From Chloromonas sp. AAM2 (Eukaryota > Chlorophyta > Chlorophyceae > Chlamydomonadales > Chlamydomonadaceae): a DNA stretch of 28,483 bases. Position numbers and translations under genes: made by a program. Shown piece after piece: positions 1 to 11,332 of this stretch (its first letter is position 1; every line of letters begins with the position of its first letter). The notes beneath the pieces are model-generated. The model did not search any database, was not told where the DNA came from, and saw only the letters and a list, made by a program, of their open reading frames with translations. The DNA is taken from the NCBI GenBank assembly GCA_004335635.1, contig QAXH01002420.1:1-28483 (forward strand), read 5' to 3'.

Positions 1-1
1 C

Positions 2-1578
2 AGCCCCGTGTCACCGTGCATGGCTGCATCGCACAAGCGCTGCAACGGGCTCAACCCGGACCTGAGCATTGATGCGCTGGTTCTGCCTGCAAAAGGTAAG
101 CAGGACCAAAGTGCGAGCTGGAAGCATGCGTTCCACAGGATCTGCAAGTCAGGAACAATCCAGGCATGTGTGTCCACAAGTGAAGTCGTGATCAAGTCGC
201 ACTAAGGCACTTGACGGTAATGTAGCAGGTGCAAACCGTGTCATATCAACTGCCTCGCGCTAACATTTCTTGATGTGCAGGCAAGCTGGAAGACCCACAG
301 GCTGGCTTGAACAATCTAGGCAAGCCTTTTCATCACCATCACTACAGCCAGCAGCAGACCACCACCACCTTCCCACCTGCCGCTGCCTCTTTCATGTACG
401 GGGGTATGGAAGGCAGTGCCACAGCTAACCTCTACTACATGCCTCCCTCGGGCAGCAACAGCAAGGCGTTCAGCCCAGCTGTCATCACAACTACAACCGG
501 CGCCGACTCCGCTGGCCATGCACACATGAAGCCACGTGCTAGTGCACCAGCAGCTGCTGGCATGCTCTCTCAACGGTTTACTGGTGGTCCCCGTTGCATT
601 GTCACGCCTGGCAACCCTGGAACCGGCACTAGCACGCTGATTGCCTGGGACCGCACATGCACCGAGAAGACTGGCCCACAGGAGATTCCACGCCTGCCTG
701 GTGCCCTGGCCATGTTTGGTAGCGTCCCAGGCTTTCCTTTGAGCATCCCTGGTGGGGCCAGTGAGAGTGTTGACCACCACCGGGTGGGTATGCTGGGCCC
801 GAGCCTTCCCAGTTGTATGCCGTCATCTCTTTCCTCCCAGCAGGATGCCACCGTAGGTGGCAACAGCTGCAACGAGGTGGTGAATGCAGGCGGTGTGCTG
901 AGCTCCAGCAGCCTCAATGCAGAGGATGTCACTGGAGCTGCAACGAGCACCGACAGTGGGCAACCACAGGCCACGCACACATCTGACGGCCCGAAGACGG
1001 GCTCAGCCAGTGAGGACGGAGATGATGCGCCCCGCAGCTCAGCAGCTAGGCCCTGCATTGCATCGCCAGGCGGCGCATTCAAGCGGTTCAAAGCAGAGCC
1101 ACTAACGTCCATGGATGTTGCTGCCAGGGATGTCGAAGGCCATACCTTGGCCCGACCGGAGCTGGATGTTCCGCCCGCTAAGAGTGGAGCGAGTGGGCTG
1201 GCTGGCAGTGGAGGGAGCATCAGTGTTGGCCCTGGCGCCAGCAGCCTGCGATCGTTTGGGAGCTGTCCAAACTCTGGCGTGCCTCCTGCCTCCCCCCCCT
1301 TGATGCTAGGTGGCTCGTCCACCTTTCACAACATGAACACCATGATTGCTTTCAGTCGACTACCGCCTGCGGCACAGCTGCAACTGCACCCAGTAATGGT
1401 GGGCTTCAGCCAAGCCGGTCTGCAAGGCTTCAGCCCGCAGCACATGCTGGGCATGATGTTTCGCGGAATTGGGCCCACATACCCAGCTGCCGGCCCAGAG
1501 TGGCCCACTGGTGGACCTTCTGCTTGTGAGCCTTCGCCTTTTACCAACCAAACAGTAGCTATTCCAAGGCAGCCATAA
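2..1578 (+). CDS. 3' part of a gene for a low-complexity, probably nuclear regulatory protein (function unknown)
   Basis: Two exons are visible: 2-95 (open at the left edge) and 281-1578, stop TAA at 1576-1578. The intron 96-280 has a GTAAGC donor and TGTGCAG acceptor, and the phase (1) matches. The visible part is about 463 residues. The first exon ends in a short conserved-looking stretch (KRCNGLNPDLSIDALVLPAK). The rest is low complexity: a His run (HHHH), a QQQTTTT tract, Ser/Gly/Pro/Ala-rich segments, an acidic patch (SEDGDDAP) and a basic motif (FKRFKAEP) that could be a nuclear localisation or SUMO-type site. Such tails are common in algal transcription factors and chromatin proteins, but no DNA-binding domain lies in the window. 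The family would have to be read from upstream exons. Coding is well supported by the uninterrupted 433-codon second exon; function is not. Confidence 0.7.
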
Positions 1579-2232
1579 GCTTGAGAATGGAGCTCAATGT
1601 TCTCCCTGCGCTTTTGCATTGCTTGTTTGTGATACGGCCCTCTCTTGTGCCGGCTCTCTTTGCTTTGTTTCGATTTGGTCGTTACAGGATTGGGGGCAAG
1701 CCACTGTCAACTTGCGCTCAGCGCCTTGCCTGGGGACACTGGCAGTTGGTTTCCAATAATAGTTGTGTGTTTGCAAGTGTTGAAGTTAACAAGTGATCCA
1801 TGTGACAGGTTGGAATCCCTCCCCTCATGTGAGCGGTAGCGGAAAGGGGGCAGGAGCCGAGTGAGTCGCACTAACAATTGACAAGGTGCATGTCAGCATG
1901 GTGTTAGAGAGGCTGCAGTATGGCGCACCAGGGAGTATGACCAGCTTACGCCCACAAGGCACTATCTGTGCACACATGCAGCCTTGGCTTTCCTCCTTCT
2001 GTTTGCAAGATTCATTCCTTATGTCACAGTGGGCGCGCATCCAGCAGCTTGCTTGTTCGTCATTCATAGGGCCATGGCGACACGGCCTGCTCTTTGCCTT
2101 CGACGCACAACAGACACTTGCAAATGTTGTTTGTGATTGTGTGCTGTCGGATTTCTTTCCATGGTCTGTACCCATACATGCTCTGGGACTTTTGTCATGG
2201 AGTTGGGACTGTCTTTACACATGGTTGCGTTT

Positions 2233-2237
2233 TGTAA
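2233..2237 (+). terminator. candidate TGTAA poly(A) signal of the first gene
   Basis: TGTAA is the usual poly(A) signal in chlorophyte nuclear genes. This is the first one on the plus strand after the stop at 1578. The assignment rests on position only. Confidence 0.35.
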
Positions 2238-4342
2238 CGTGTTCTGATGATGCCTTTGAATACAAAAGACTTGTGCTTTTGGCAGACATGTGGGGCATGT
2301 TTCAATGCCGATGTTTTGTTATTACCGTTTTTGTGCCAGTACCGCTGTTCTGTGCGTACACATGTACTACTGTTTTGTTGTTTAGTGGAAGCAGCTATTA
2401 ACTCATGTCCTCGTGTCTTCTTTCCCTGCTGCATGTTTCGGCATGGGTTGTGCTTACACGGGCTTTGGGTTGCCTCTGTCAACCGCAATAGCGCTCATCT
2501 ATACTAGGGAAGTCGTGCAAGATATTTTGCAACCGTGCAAGAAGCTTGCCATGGCTTGATCCCAAAGTGTCTCTTCCATATGGATATGTCTTTTAGACCC
2601 TTGGCACAATGCGGTGCCAAGAGTAGAATTGGGAATACTGTGTTACATTACTAGAGCAACCTGTGACTATACGCGAATACAGGTGACTCTGCCTTATGAC
2701 CTATGCGGCTTCTCCACAAGCTGTTGTTTTGCAGGCAAGATAGATGACATGTCAGACAAGGTTGTGCTAGTAATGCCAGTCTCACATTGCCAGTCTCACA
2801 TCAGGCTAGCAACGTTTTGCGCATGCAGCATCTGATCTCGGAAAGCGCATGTCTGTCTCTATATCTTTTTTTCTAGACTGTGGCTGCGTGCCTCCCCTCG
2901 CCAGACTTTAAAGTTTTGGTTTAAGCGTTGTACCACAGTGCCTGCCGGTTTTGTTTTCAGAACACCGGAAGTGGTTTTGAGTTACTGGCAAGTGAAGGGC
3001 TTTGCTACCAGTGATTTCCAACGCACAGACTCACACTCGCACACGCGATGTTGCTCATGACCTGTTGGTGACATGTTATGCCATGATTGACAAGAGCGGT
3101 TAGTGTACTTGCTGTGCTGCTCTTATGACATGTGCATGCAACAAGTGCCAGGCTTATGTTTTGCATGGTATTGATGCTCAGGGCCACTTTGGTAGAAATT
3201 GCTGCAACTTTTGCCACAAACGGAGCCCTTAGGTGGCACGTGAGTTGCTGGCATGGAGCAGCAGCAGAGTGTGGGTCAGAAGGTGATGTGCCCTGCACCC
3301 TTTTCTGTGAATGTGTCACCTTTTGACTGGACACTGTACGTTGTTGGTTTGGCCTTGGCAAAACTGCCGCAAAATCGAACCAACAGTTTTGCCAGGTTTG
3401 CCTGTAGAGTGCTGGCCATCGCCGTTGTGCATGGTCAGAGCCACGAGCCATTCTTTTACTAAGCAGATGATTTTGATTTCAGTGCCCACTTTGGCGCACT
3501 CTGCCCGCACCTGCTTTGTATGAAGCTTTCCAGAGCATATGAAAGGGTATGCATGTCTTGCATGTGCAGAGAAGGACTTGTGAGTGGCCATGCCCGCATC
3601 CTGATGCTTATTTAAAGGGCAAAACCTTGAAAGCACACCGCGCAGGGCATGCGAAGGGTCCAATAGTTTGTAACACCATCTTCCTTGGCTAGCAGAAAAG
3701 GCTTCACTGGGATACTAATGTGTCAACGTCAACACATTTCACAAGCCAATCATTGATGGCGGTTCTTTGCAAGCATGTCGCTCGGGCTCTCTCTTCCACT
3801 CCGCTGATTCCAGCCCACACCTGGGACTGCACAGGGGCTGTGACAGCAGGTGTGTTGCTTGTCCTTCATGCCACCTTGTTTTTGCGAATCGCTCTCCGTC
3901 CTACATTATGTGGTACATCATGTAATTTCCAGCAGGACAAAGAAATTGTCTTGCTTCCCATGCAACACAAAACGGTACCAGTCTTGCCTCTCACAATTCA
4001 GCTAGCCAGGCAAGCTATCTATCCAGAGGCCTTGATTCACCAGGCACCGGTTGCGCACAGCTGGCTGATGTAGCTCAGTGATGCAATCGTCTCTTGAAGC
4101 AATCAGCACAACAAAGCAACACTCTCTGCAATGCCACGACTAAGCTCTGTGGACACATCGCTATACAGCCTCAAAAACGTGTGCCCTACAGCTTTCACAA
4201 TTCTCCCATCTCAGCATCAACAGCAGGACACCTCTGTCGGGTGGTACACATGTGTGTGGCAAGACAACAGGTCTGTCAGCCACGACTGGTACAAGTAGAG
4301 AAACTGTCCTGCTATGACAGGGCTGCCGCACAGCCTGCCAGC

Positions 4343-4347
4343 TTACA
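4343..4347 (-). terminator. candidate TGTAA poly(A) signal of the GNAT gene
   Basis: The plus strand reads TTACA, which is TGTAA on the minus strand, about 255 nt after the stop of the acetyltransferase gene. Positional inference only. Confidence 0.35.
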
Positions 4348-4535
4348 GACAGCCTCTGGCATGTGCCTGAATCATTGAAACTCTCTCTTTCTAGTCCGTG
4401 AGTGTGTGACTGAACCTGCTGGTAGTAGGACCAAACTCGCCAAGTGCAGCTCGGATGCAAATATGGATTCGAATGTACTCTAGCGCATGCCTAGGAACCT
4501 GCATGAATGCACCACACCCACCATACAATGCCACA

Positions 4536-4578
4536 TTCACTCACTCACTCACTCACTCCGTCACTCATGCGCTCACTC
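4536..4578. repeat. (TCAC)n microsatellite
   Basis: An almost perfect run of TCAC/ACTC units interrupted by CCG and ATGCGC. It lies just downstream of the minus-strand GNAT stop codon, in its 3' UTR. Confidence 0.85.
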
Positions 4579-4602
4579 AAGCACAGCAGGCTGTTTGCAG
4601 AC

Positions 4603-7600
4603 TCAGTCTTCATCCTCACCCCACACAAATACCCCAGTTTTGCGCATTTCTTGTTCTGATTCTGTTTCAGTAGCTGTTGGTGCCCGAACAGTCAGGTGCT
4701 GTGGCACCACATCAGAAGAGCTGTCACTTCCCAGCTGTCGGCTCTTCTCACTACGAATCACGGGCTTGGTCGCGAGCCGTGCTTCAGATGCCCGCCGCTC
4801 GGGTTCACGAGCCTTCAAGTCTTTGCATAGTGTCAGTTTGCGTCGCTGACGCCACGGCCAACCCAGATCTCTGACCACCCGGTAGCCGCACCGCAGGTAC
4901 AGCTGGATTGCACCCGCATTGGAAGCATCCACCTCCAAGAACAAGGCATGGCGACCCCATCGCCGGCCTGCAAAAGCAGTACGAACACGTTGACATGTTT
5001 GTTTGTAAGTAAGCACAAGACGTGTGGTTTGCCGTGTGTGCTGGCGTGTAATCTTCGAGAAAAGGATCCTTTACATTCTACTGCTTGTCAAGTCTGACTG
5101 TTGAGTACCATGTAACCAATGGCTGAGCGTAATATAAGACATGATGCGGTTCACTCGAAGACCAGCAAAAGCAATGTGGGCGCGGCTCGGCCCTGTTGTG
5201 TGGCCTGTCGGGCGTTCTGCTATTTCCTGCCAATCTTCAATGTGAATGTCTTCAAGACCTTCATCCGCACTGTGGGAAACGAATCCATTATGTCCTACAG
5301 CTTTCTGATTCATAGTGCTAAGTAGCACACAACCACTAAGTAGCACATAACACAGCACATAGCACAGTTCAACTTGAGTCAAGATGGGACTCACCTAGCT
5401 TCTCTGCAGCTTCCAGCAGCGCGGTTGCCACCCCCTGGCGCCGTGCCGAGGTGCACACGGCCAGCGCATCCACGTGCAGCAGAAAGGGCGAGGCGCTGGG
5501 CAGTGGGGCCGGCAGCAGGGCCAGGGGCTGCACACACTCAAGAGCAGCGGGTGTGGAGCCGGTGTGACTCATAGGATTCAAAGTGATGCTCTTGCCTACA
5601 GGCCTCACTCCTTCATGCACTTGACACTCCTGTATGCACTTGATACCTTACGTGCACCAAAGTGAGGCCTTAGTTATGACAGCCTGGTGATACTGCAGGA
5701 TTGTGAGCTCAATCTGTCCTGTTACAGCGTCCTGCCGTCAAAGTGGCGGGTACCCCACAAAGGCATAGGTAAGTTGCTACGCCAACCTGTGAAATGCTGA
5801 CGAGCAGGTAGCCACAGAGCGGAGGCGATTGCAGCACAGGTGGTTGCGCGGGCTGAAGTGATGGGAGTTGCTGCTCAGCAGGTTGTGCTTCCGCTACAAA
5901 ACATGCCCACATCCGGCGACGCCGCAATCGCACCAGCTCCTGCCTGTGCACAGCCCAACGCATCACTGTCAGTACACACGCATCATCACCAGTGGTGCTG
6001 ACATAGTACTCAAGCACTGTGCAGCATGACTGAGAATTCGAGCACTACTGCTGAACAGCAATACCATACATTAAGTACTGTAAAGACGCGAGTGGTACCA
6101 CTGTGAAGCAGGGCTGAAAGCATTCGCCAGTGCGTTGCCATGCACTTTTCATTGCTTCACGCGGTTGGGGCAATAGAACACAAGAAATAAACGTATTCCA
6201 GAGCGCTGCTGACCTGCCTTGCTTCTGGCGCACCTGTATGCATGGGTTTCCTGTGGTGTAAGACCTTGATAAAGCAACCCAATGCTGCTATCCTCGCTGA
6301 TGTGGTGGCTGCCTTTTCCCTTAGCATCTGACGGTTGTCTTGTGTGTTTGGCACTTCTTTCCAAGCGCAGCATAAGCAGCCGCCAGAGCCTGTCAGGCAG
6401 TGAACTTGCACTGCTTCTTTTGCCGGACCATCCATCTGCTTGCATGTACAGCAACGGACAGGAAGATATCGTCAAAAGGCAGCAAGCTGGCTTCTGTCTG
6501 CAGCATGCAGCATATGGTGACAGGCCATGATTGCCACTGCTTCAACTTTGAAAGATTACAGCGCCCAAATCAAGGCCACCACAGTGGTGACGGCCAAACC
6601 CACCTGCGTTGTGGGACATAGGTGTGCCTGTACGCTTGCTGTGGGCTGCCAGCTGCGCCTGTATATGCCGTGCTTGGCATGCTGCAGTTTGCTTGCGGGC
6701 AGCCGCTCGTTCCATTTGTGCCATCACTGCCGAACGCATCTCGCCTACTCGACCAGCCCCATAGCTGCTGCCAAAGGATGTCACCCCTGAGGCTAGTAAC
6801 GCCTGTGTGATTGTTGGGGAAACAAAACACACCTGACGGGCCTGTAAAGGTGCTAAGCGTCACAGGAAAAAAAAAGTTTGCCAGTTCTGGGACAATTCCT
6901 GTCAGTGCCACTGGAACATGTGTTGGTGATGTATGTTGTAGTGTTAAAGTGTTATTGGGTATACTGTGACTCATCAATCTGGACTCGTCAGTCATGGATT
7001 GTAGTCTGATGCAAGGGATTGACGGCAGACAGGAGAAGCAACACATTCAGTGACGCAACAGTGACGCTTCTACCAGGCAGGATGACAGGAGTGTGAACCG
7101 CTTTCATGTGGTTCGGGATCACGTCGCGTATGACAATGTCATGATGTTGCTTGTCCCAGAAGTGGCACTACGCCGTCCACCAGCATCACACATCCCATAC
7201 CGTGGTAGAACACCACTGACAGTGTACCACTTCAAAGCACACAGAGTGGAACTGGATACCTGACAGGAATTGTCCCAGAACTGGCAAACTTCTTTTTTTT
7301 TGCTGACAAGGCCGGTCCGTTACCATGCGAAGGCAGCCATCAGCAACTACCAGTTGCAGTACACACACAATTTGTAACCTCTTTTTGTGTTGTTGTGTTG
7401 AATGTATCATTTATGGACAGCTGGCGGTGTATGGGGAATGGGCCATTGTCCACTCTTCTGCCAGAGCACAACAATGCCGGCAGCAACAGAATGTTCAGCC
7501 ATCATCACCACCTGTAAGTTCATGTTCAGTAGACTACTCACCTGCTCCCAAAGCCGTCCAAGCTCCTGGACATCATGTGTCTGCCATCTTCTCACCCGGA

Positions 7601-7667
7601 AGCTTGGTGGAACTGCATCGCCTGCTGCAGCAGCAACATGAGTCCGCCTGGTTGGATTGCAGTTCAT
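4603..7667 (-). CDS. GNAT-family N-acetyltransferase, six exons
   Basis: Model (5' to 3'): 7667-7542, 6802-6604, 6389-6234, 5965-5787, 5527-5395, 4967-4603; 1158 nt, 385 residues, all intron phases consistent. The 5' exon reads FRVRRWQTHDVQELGRLWEQ, like the start of a GNAT fold (vRpa...D...l..L). Exon 4 holds the beta strand MWACFVAEA. Exon 5 holds motif A with the acetyl-CoA loop RRQGVATALLEAAEKLG (R/Q-x-x-G-x-G/A). Exon 6 continues with LFLEVDASNAGAIQLYLRCG, the classic motif B, followed by a basic/acidic tail of about 80 residues. The last three exons are strong. Exons 2 and 3 are supported by phase and splice signals but have no recognisable domain. The start ATG at 7667 is the first in frame upstream of the conserved part. 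The acceptor substrate (protein N terminus, lysine, small amine) cannot be told from sequence. Confidence 0.75.
5310..5366. repeat. short direct repeats in a GNAT intron
   Basis: Several close copies of a CTAAGTAGCACA/ATAGCACA-type unit lie in the last GNAT intron. This is a small local duplication with no function suggested. Confidence 0.5.
6867..7301. mobile_element. 435-bp MITE-like element with terminal inverted repeats (copy 1 of the A-run/TIR family)
   Basis: The left end is a run of nine A followed by GTTTGCCAGTTCTGGGACAA and TTCCTGTCAG. The right end is the reverse complement: CTGACAGGAATTGTCCCAGA, then ACTGGCAAAC, TTC and a T run ending at 7301. The inverted repeat is about 35 bp and nearly perfect apart from two extra bases (GA) beside the right A/T run. 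The interior has no ORF of note, so a non-autonomous element is the simplest reading. It lies wholly inside intron 1 of the GNAT gene (7541-6803). No target-site duplication is obvious, so exact ends and superfamily are uncertain. Related ends occur near 15581, 18502, 20007 and 20225. Confidence 0.8.
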
Positions 7668-7993
7668 GCTGTTAAGAGAATGGTGGCAGTGTGTGCAGGT
7701 GACAGGGCACTGGTGTGGCACGACCTGTTCCAGAGTGGCACGTCTCCACCTGATGGTTCAATACAAAAGTTGATAATCATTCATCAGAAAACGTCAGCGG
7801 GGCAACACCAGGCTTTGCAGATTGGCATGTGCCAGCATCAAGATGTCAGCCACCCGCGCAGAGCGCATTGCCCAACTGTCAAAACGTGTGAGCAACCGTG
7901 TCACGACCTGGGAAGCACGGACGTGCTCCACTCTGTCGTATATATCACGTACAACTGTCCCTCGAGAGTAGCTCACCCACGCCAATCTTTGGA
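7668..7993. promoter_or_regulatory. divergent promoter region between GNAT and phosphoserine aminotransferase
   Basis: Only 326 bp separate the GNAT start codon (minus) from the aminotransferase start codon (plus), so both promoters and both 5' UTRs must fit here. A TATA-like stretch, TATATA, lies at 7939-7944 on the plus strand, about 50 bp before the aminotransferase ATG. That is suitably placed for a transcription start near 7970. No other motif is clear. Confidence 0.5.
7843..7971 (+). other. 42-codon upstream ORF ahead of the aminotransferase start
   Basis: ATG at 7843 opens a frame of 42 codons ending TAG at 7969-7971, 22 nt before the aminotransferase ATG. Its translation (starting MSATRAERIAQLSKRVSN) has protein-like composition, rich in Arg/Ser/Thr. 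If transcription starts upstream it would be a uORF that could limit translation. If the TATA-like box inside it is used, it would not be in the mRNA. The opposite strand is also open over 7794-7985. Coding status is undecided. Confidence 0.3.
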
Positions 7994-10555
7994 ATGAACG
8001 TCATGCAGCGACAGCGCAATGTTGCCCGTCCTGCTCAAAGGGTTGGGACAGCGCGCGTTGCGCTTCCCGTCCGCGCCAACAGGAAGGCCAACCTGCGTGT
8101 GTGCGCGACAGCCACCATGAGCAGCCCATCTTCCGCCCCCGTTCAAAAGGCTGGAGGAAGGATCTTCAACTTCAGCGCAGGTCCAGCCATGCTGCCCTTG
8201 GAGGTGCGCATTCTGCACGCTCAAGCTTGATGGCATCCAGTAGAGTGTGCATACGCAGTGATTGAGTTGACGATGCGTGCCGTGCCGTGATTTGGTGTCG
8301 GAAGCATGGCGCACCCGCACGCCGCCGGGCCCACCATGTCGCAAAACGTTGCAAGGCCGATGCTCTGCATGCTGCAGGTGCTTGAGGAGGCGCAGCGCGA
8401 TTTGGTGAACTACAAGGGCACTGGCATGAGCATCATGGAAATGAGCCATCGCGGGAAGGAGTACGAAGCTGTGATCAAGAAGGCTGAGGCTGACTTGCGC
8501 CAGCTGCTCAGCATCCCCGCCAACTACAAAGTTCTGTTTCTGCAGGGTGAGTGGACATACTACAGATGCACTGTTCAAGCAATCAGCAGCAAGTACATCA
8601 GTCAGGCCTCAATCTCACCCCTACTTCAGCCTCTTGAAGGCAAGCAGTGGCTGGATTGTCCTTCGTACGTACGAAAGGATGTCACACGCTTAGTACATGA
8701 CACATGCTTGCATGCCTGCAGGTGGTGCCAGCACACAGTTCGCTATGCTTCCCTTCAACCTGACAAAGCCAGGTGACAACACCGACTACGTGGTTACAGG
8801 AGCATGGTCCAAGAAGGTGCGTTCATGAAAGAGTAGTCAGGGCCTTGATACCGTGCATCAATCTGCTGCACTCATGGCACGCCAGCCCTGCTGAGCTGCT
8901 TGCTGACATTATGCCACTCACATCCTCACCCACATTATGCCACTCGATTCGTACTCTCTGTCACCTTCATCGTCCTTGTTAACCTGGGTACTCATACGCA
9001 TTGTGCAGGCCTTTGAAGAAGGCAAGAAGTACACCAATGCCAACTTGGCTGCCAAGGGCGACAACAAGTCCATCCCAGCCCCATCTACCTGGAAGCTGAG
9101 CCCAGACTCCAAGTACGTGCACTACTGCGACAACGAGACCATTGGTGGCGTGGAATTCAAGGGTGCGCCTGACGTGGGCGGGCGCCTGCTTGTTGCCGAC
9201 ATGTCATCCAACTTCATGAGCAAGCCAGTGGACGTCGCCAAGTATGGCCTCATCTATGCAGGTATGCGGGCTGGGTGTTGTTCTCAGTTCGGGGCATGAG
9301 CATGATGATTGGGTGTGGTTCTTAGTCACTGTGGCATGGATTGTTCGACGTGTGTGTGTGACGTGCCCATGCACAAAAAGGTTGATGATCAGGACCAAGG
9401 AGTTAAGATATGCCGGACTGCACACGTTTGCATCATGCGTAGACGATGGTGTGCTATGCAGGTGCTCAGAAGAACGTTGGCCCAGCTGGTGTGACCATCG
9501 TCATCGTGCGGGAGGACCTGGTCGGGCATGCAAGGTAAGCTCGCCTGCCAGCTGTGTCCACAGGTTTTGATATGTATGTGCTTTGGTCTAATGCGTGACT
9601 GGATGCTGACAGACAGAATTCAGCCCGCATGGTCGGTGGGATGTTCTGCTTCAGCGATTCGATCTATTCTGCCATTACGACACTATGGGATCTTGTGCTT
9701 TAATGAAGCAGTGGCTAATTGCGATAATGCACGAAGGGGCTCAGCAGACGGCTGGTGCTGGTGTGTCTGCCGCAATGGGGCTCAACTGCATCTGTGCTTG
9801 CAGGCCTGAAACCCCCACCATGCTGGACCTCAAGACTCATGTGGATAATGACTCCATGTACAACACTCCTCCATGCTGGGCAATTTACGTGTGCGGCTTA
9901 GTATTCGAGCACCTCATCAAGAAGGGTGAGCTCAGTGGCACATTGCACCCTACGCAGTCCAAGCATCGGCATACTTACCATGCTGTTTGTCTGTCCGTCG
10001 TTCAAATGGGCCATGGGATGCAGCACCTCATCTTCATGCTGCCGGCTTGACTACCTGCTGCCCGCAGGTGGCTTGACGGCTGTTCAGACAGCTAACGAGC
10101 ACAAGGCAAAGGTTCTCTACGATGCAATCAATGACAGCAACGGTTTCTACAACAACCCAGTGGACCCCGCAGCACGTTCCCTCATGAACGTGCCATTCAC
10201 CATCCCAGCCAAGCCTGACTTGGAAAAGGTGTGTTGAAAGGATGGTCCAGACGGTCATGCACCTTACGAAGGACTTGTAGCGTATGTTCTGCACAGGAGG
10301 CAGATCAACAACATGTGAGCACACGAGTTGCAATAGTGTTTGTAGGTCAACGAGTTGCAGAGTCAGGAAAACAATTTGCTGACTGTTGCTGCTGTGCAGA
10401 CGTTCATCAAGGAGGCGGAAAAGCTCGGCATGGTTCAACTCAAGGGGCATCGCAGCGTGGGTGGCATGCGCGCCTCCATTTACAACGCAGTGCCTCCAGA
10501 GGGTGTGCAGGCACTGGCCTCCTTCATGCGCGAGTTTGCTGCTAAGAACGCGTAA
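7994..10555 (+). CDS. PSAT: phosphoserine aminotransferase, plastid-targeted, eight exons, complete
   Basis: Exons: 7994-8203, 8378-8546, 8722-8816, 9009-9261, 9462-9534, 9804-9925, 10068-10228, 10400-10555; 1239 nt, 412 residues, all phases consistent. The enzyme is PLP-dependent and converts 3-phosphohydroxypyruvate plus glutamate to O-phosphoserine plus 2-oxoglutarate in the plastid phosphorylated serine pathway. Class V aminotransferase landmarks are all present: [11 protein letters not shown] at the mature start, MEMSHRG near residue 91, LFLQGGAS, the PLP-binding lysine at about residue 246 in [10 protein letters not shown], and [16 protein letters not shown] near residue 376. The first 40 or so residues are Arg/Ala/Val-rich with almost no acidic residues, as expected for a chloroplast transit peptide; a second Met (MSSPSS) marks the likely start of the mature region. 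Length fits plant PSAT. No damage seen. Confidence 0.97.
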
Positions 10556-11194
10556 ATCAATCAAGCATGCCTCGACAACAGCTGGCCAGGTCTTCTGGCT
10601 GCTGGCTAATAAGTACATGCGGGCCTGACCAGTCAAGGTAGGAATGTGTGTCGAGAGTAGTGTGCACCTTGGTTGAGAGTAAGACAGCAGGGCAAAGCGT
10701 TCTGAATACTCGCATATGACATCATGACAGCGGCGATTGTATGGCTTGGCTTGGCTTGGCTGGGCGGAAGGGTGTGGAAAAGGTCAATGGGACTGTCCAA
10801 CTGTTCAGGAGGCTCCCGTGTGCAAAATGTATAAAGGTATGAGCTCAAGCTGAAGCTGATCCTGCGGCAATCCACCTAACGCCGGTCTTCTGAAATGGTT
10901 GGAAACAACGGGGCTGACCTTGGCTGCAGGGCTCTTCAGCATCTGAGTGATAGGTTGCTGTTATTGTTCTTCCCAACAGCTGTGAAGTGTTGGCTTGGAC
11001 TTGGCAGGCCCTGGTGCCAGCCTGGCAGGCCTGCCCAAGGCACATTCGGCCTGAACAGTTTCCCCTGCCCCTGTCTCCCCGCTGAATGAAAGACTCCTGT
11101 GTGCGCTTTCCAATGCCGCAACCTCCAGGCACGATGGTTGCGCAAGTGAACAGGCAGAAGGTGTGGGAATGGGAGCCTCCTGAATTGTGTTTGC

Positions 11195-11199
11195 TTACA
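11195..11199 (-). terminator. candidate TGTAA poly(A) signal of CLPR1
   Basis: TTACA on the plus strand, about 560 nt after the CLPR1 stop codon. It is the first minus-strand TGTAA noticed downstream. Positional inference. Confidence 0.35.
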
Positions 11200-11221
11200 C
11201 GACTTGTTGTGTTTCACTTCT

Positions 11222-11255
11222 ATTCACGTGACTGAGGAATTCACGTGACTGAGGA
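11222..11255. repeat. 17-bp direct tandem duplication
   Basis: ATTCACGTGACTGAGGA occurs twice in immediate succession (11222-11238 and 11239-11255). Each unit contains CACGTG, a G-box/E-box core. It lies in the convergent 3' region, so a promoter role is unlikely. Confidence 0.9.
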
Positions 11256-11332
11256 AAAATGCCTGTGACGATTTGTCGGCTATGAGCTGACAGCTGAGGT
11301 GATGACTGTAGGCTATGGTTTCCATACGTCAT

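Larger units (their letters stand above)
1579..4535. other. 3' UTR and intergenic DNA, no gene seen
   Basis: About 3 kb without a convincing coding exon on either strand. Open frames here are short, lack a family resemblance and lack matched splice sites. A TGTAA motif at 2233-2237 would give the upstream gene a 3' UTR of roughly 670 nt, which is normal for volvocalean algae. Further TGTAA motifs occur near 3670 and 3920. The right part should contain the 3' UTR of the minus-strand acetyltransferase gene. Confidence 0.5.

Noticed and set aside
570..1322. 250-codon minus-strand ORF opposite the first gene
   Set aside because: Antisense shadow of the low-complexity plus-strand exon. The plus frame continues a spliced upstream exon in phase and ends the gene.
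3005..3451. 148-codon minus-strand ORF
   Set aside because: The first codon is not clearly an ATG, composition is rich in Cys/His/Thr without domain pattern, and no splice partners were found.
4536..4578. TCAC repeat as a possible CRISPR or telomere-like array
   Set aside because: Simple four-base microsatellite without spacers, in a eukaryotic 3' UTR.
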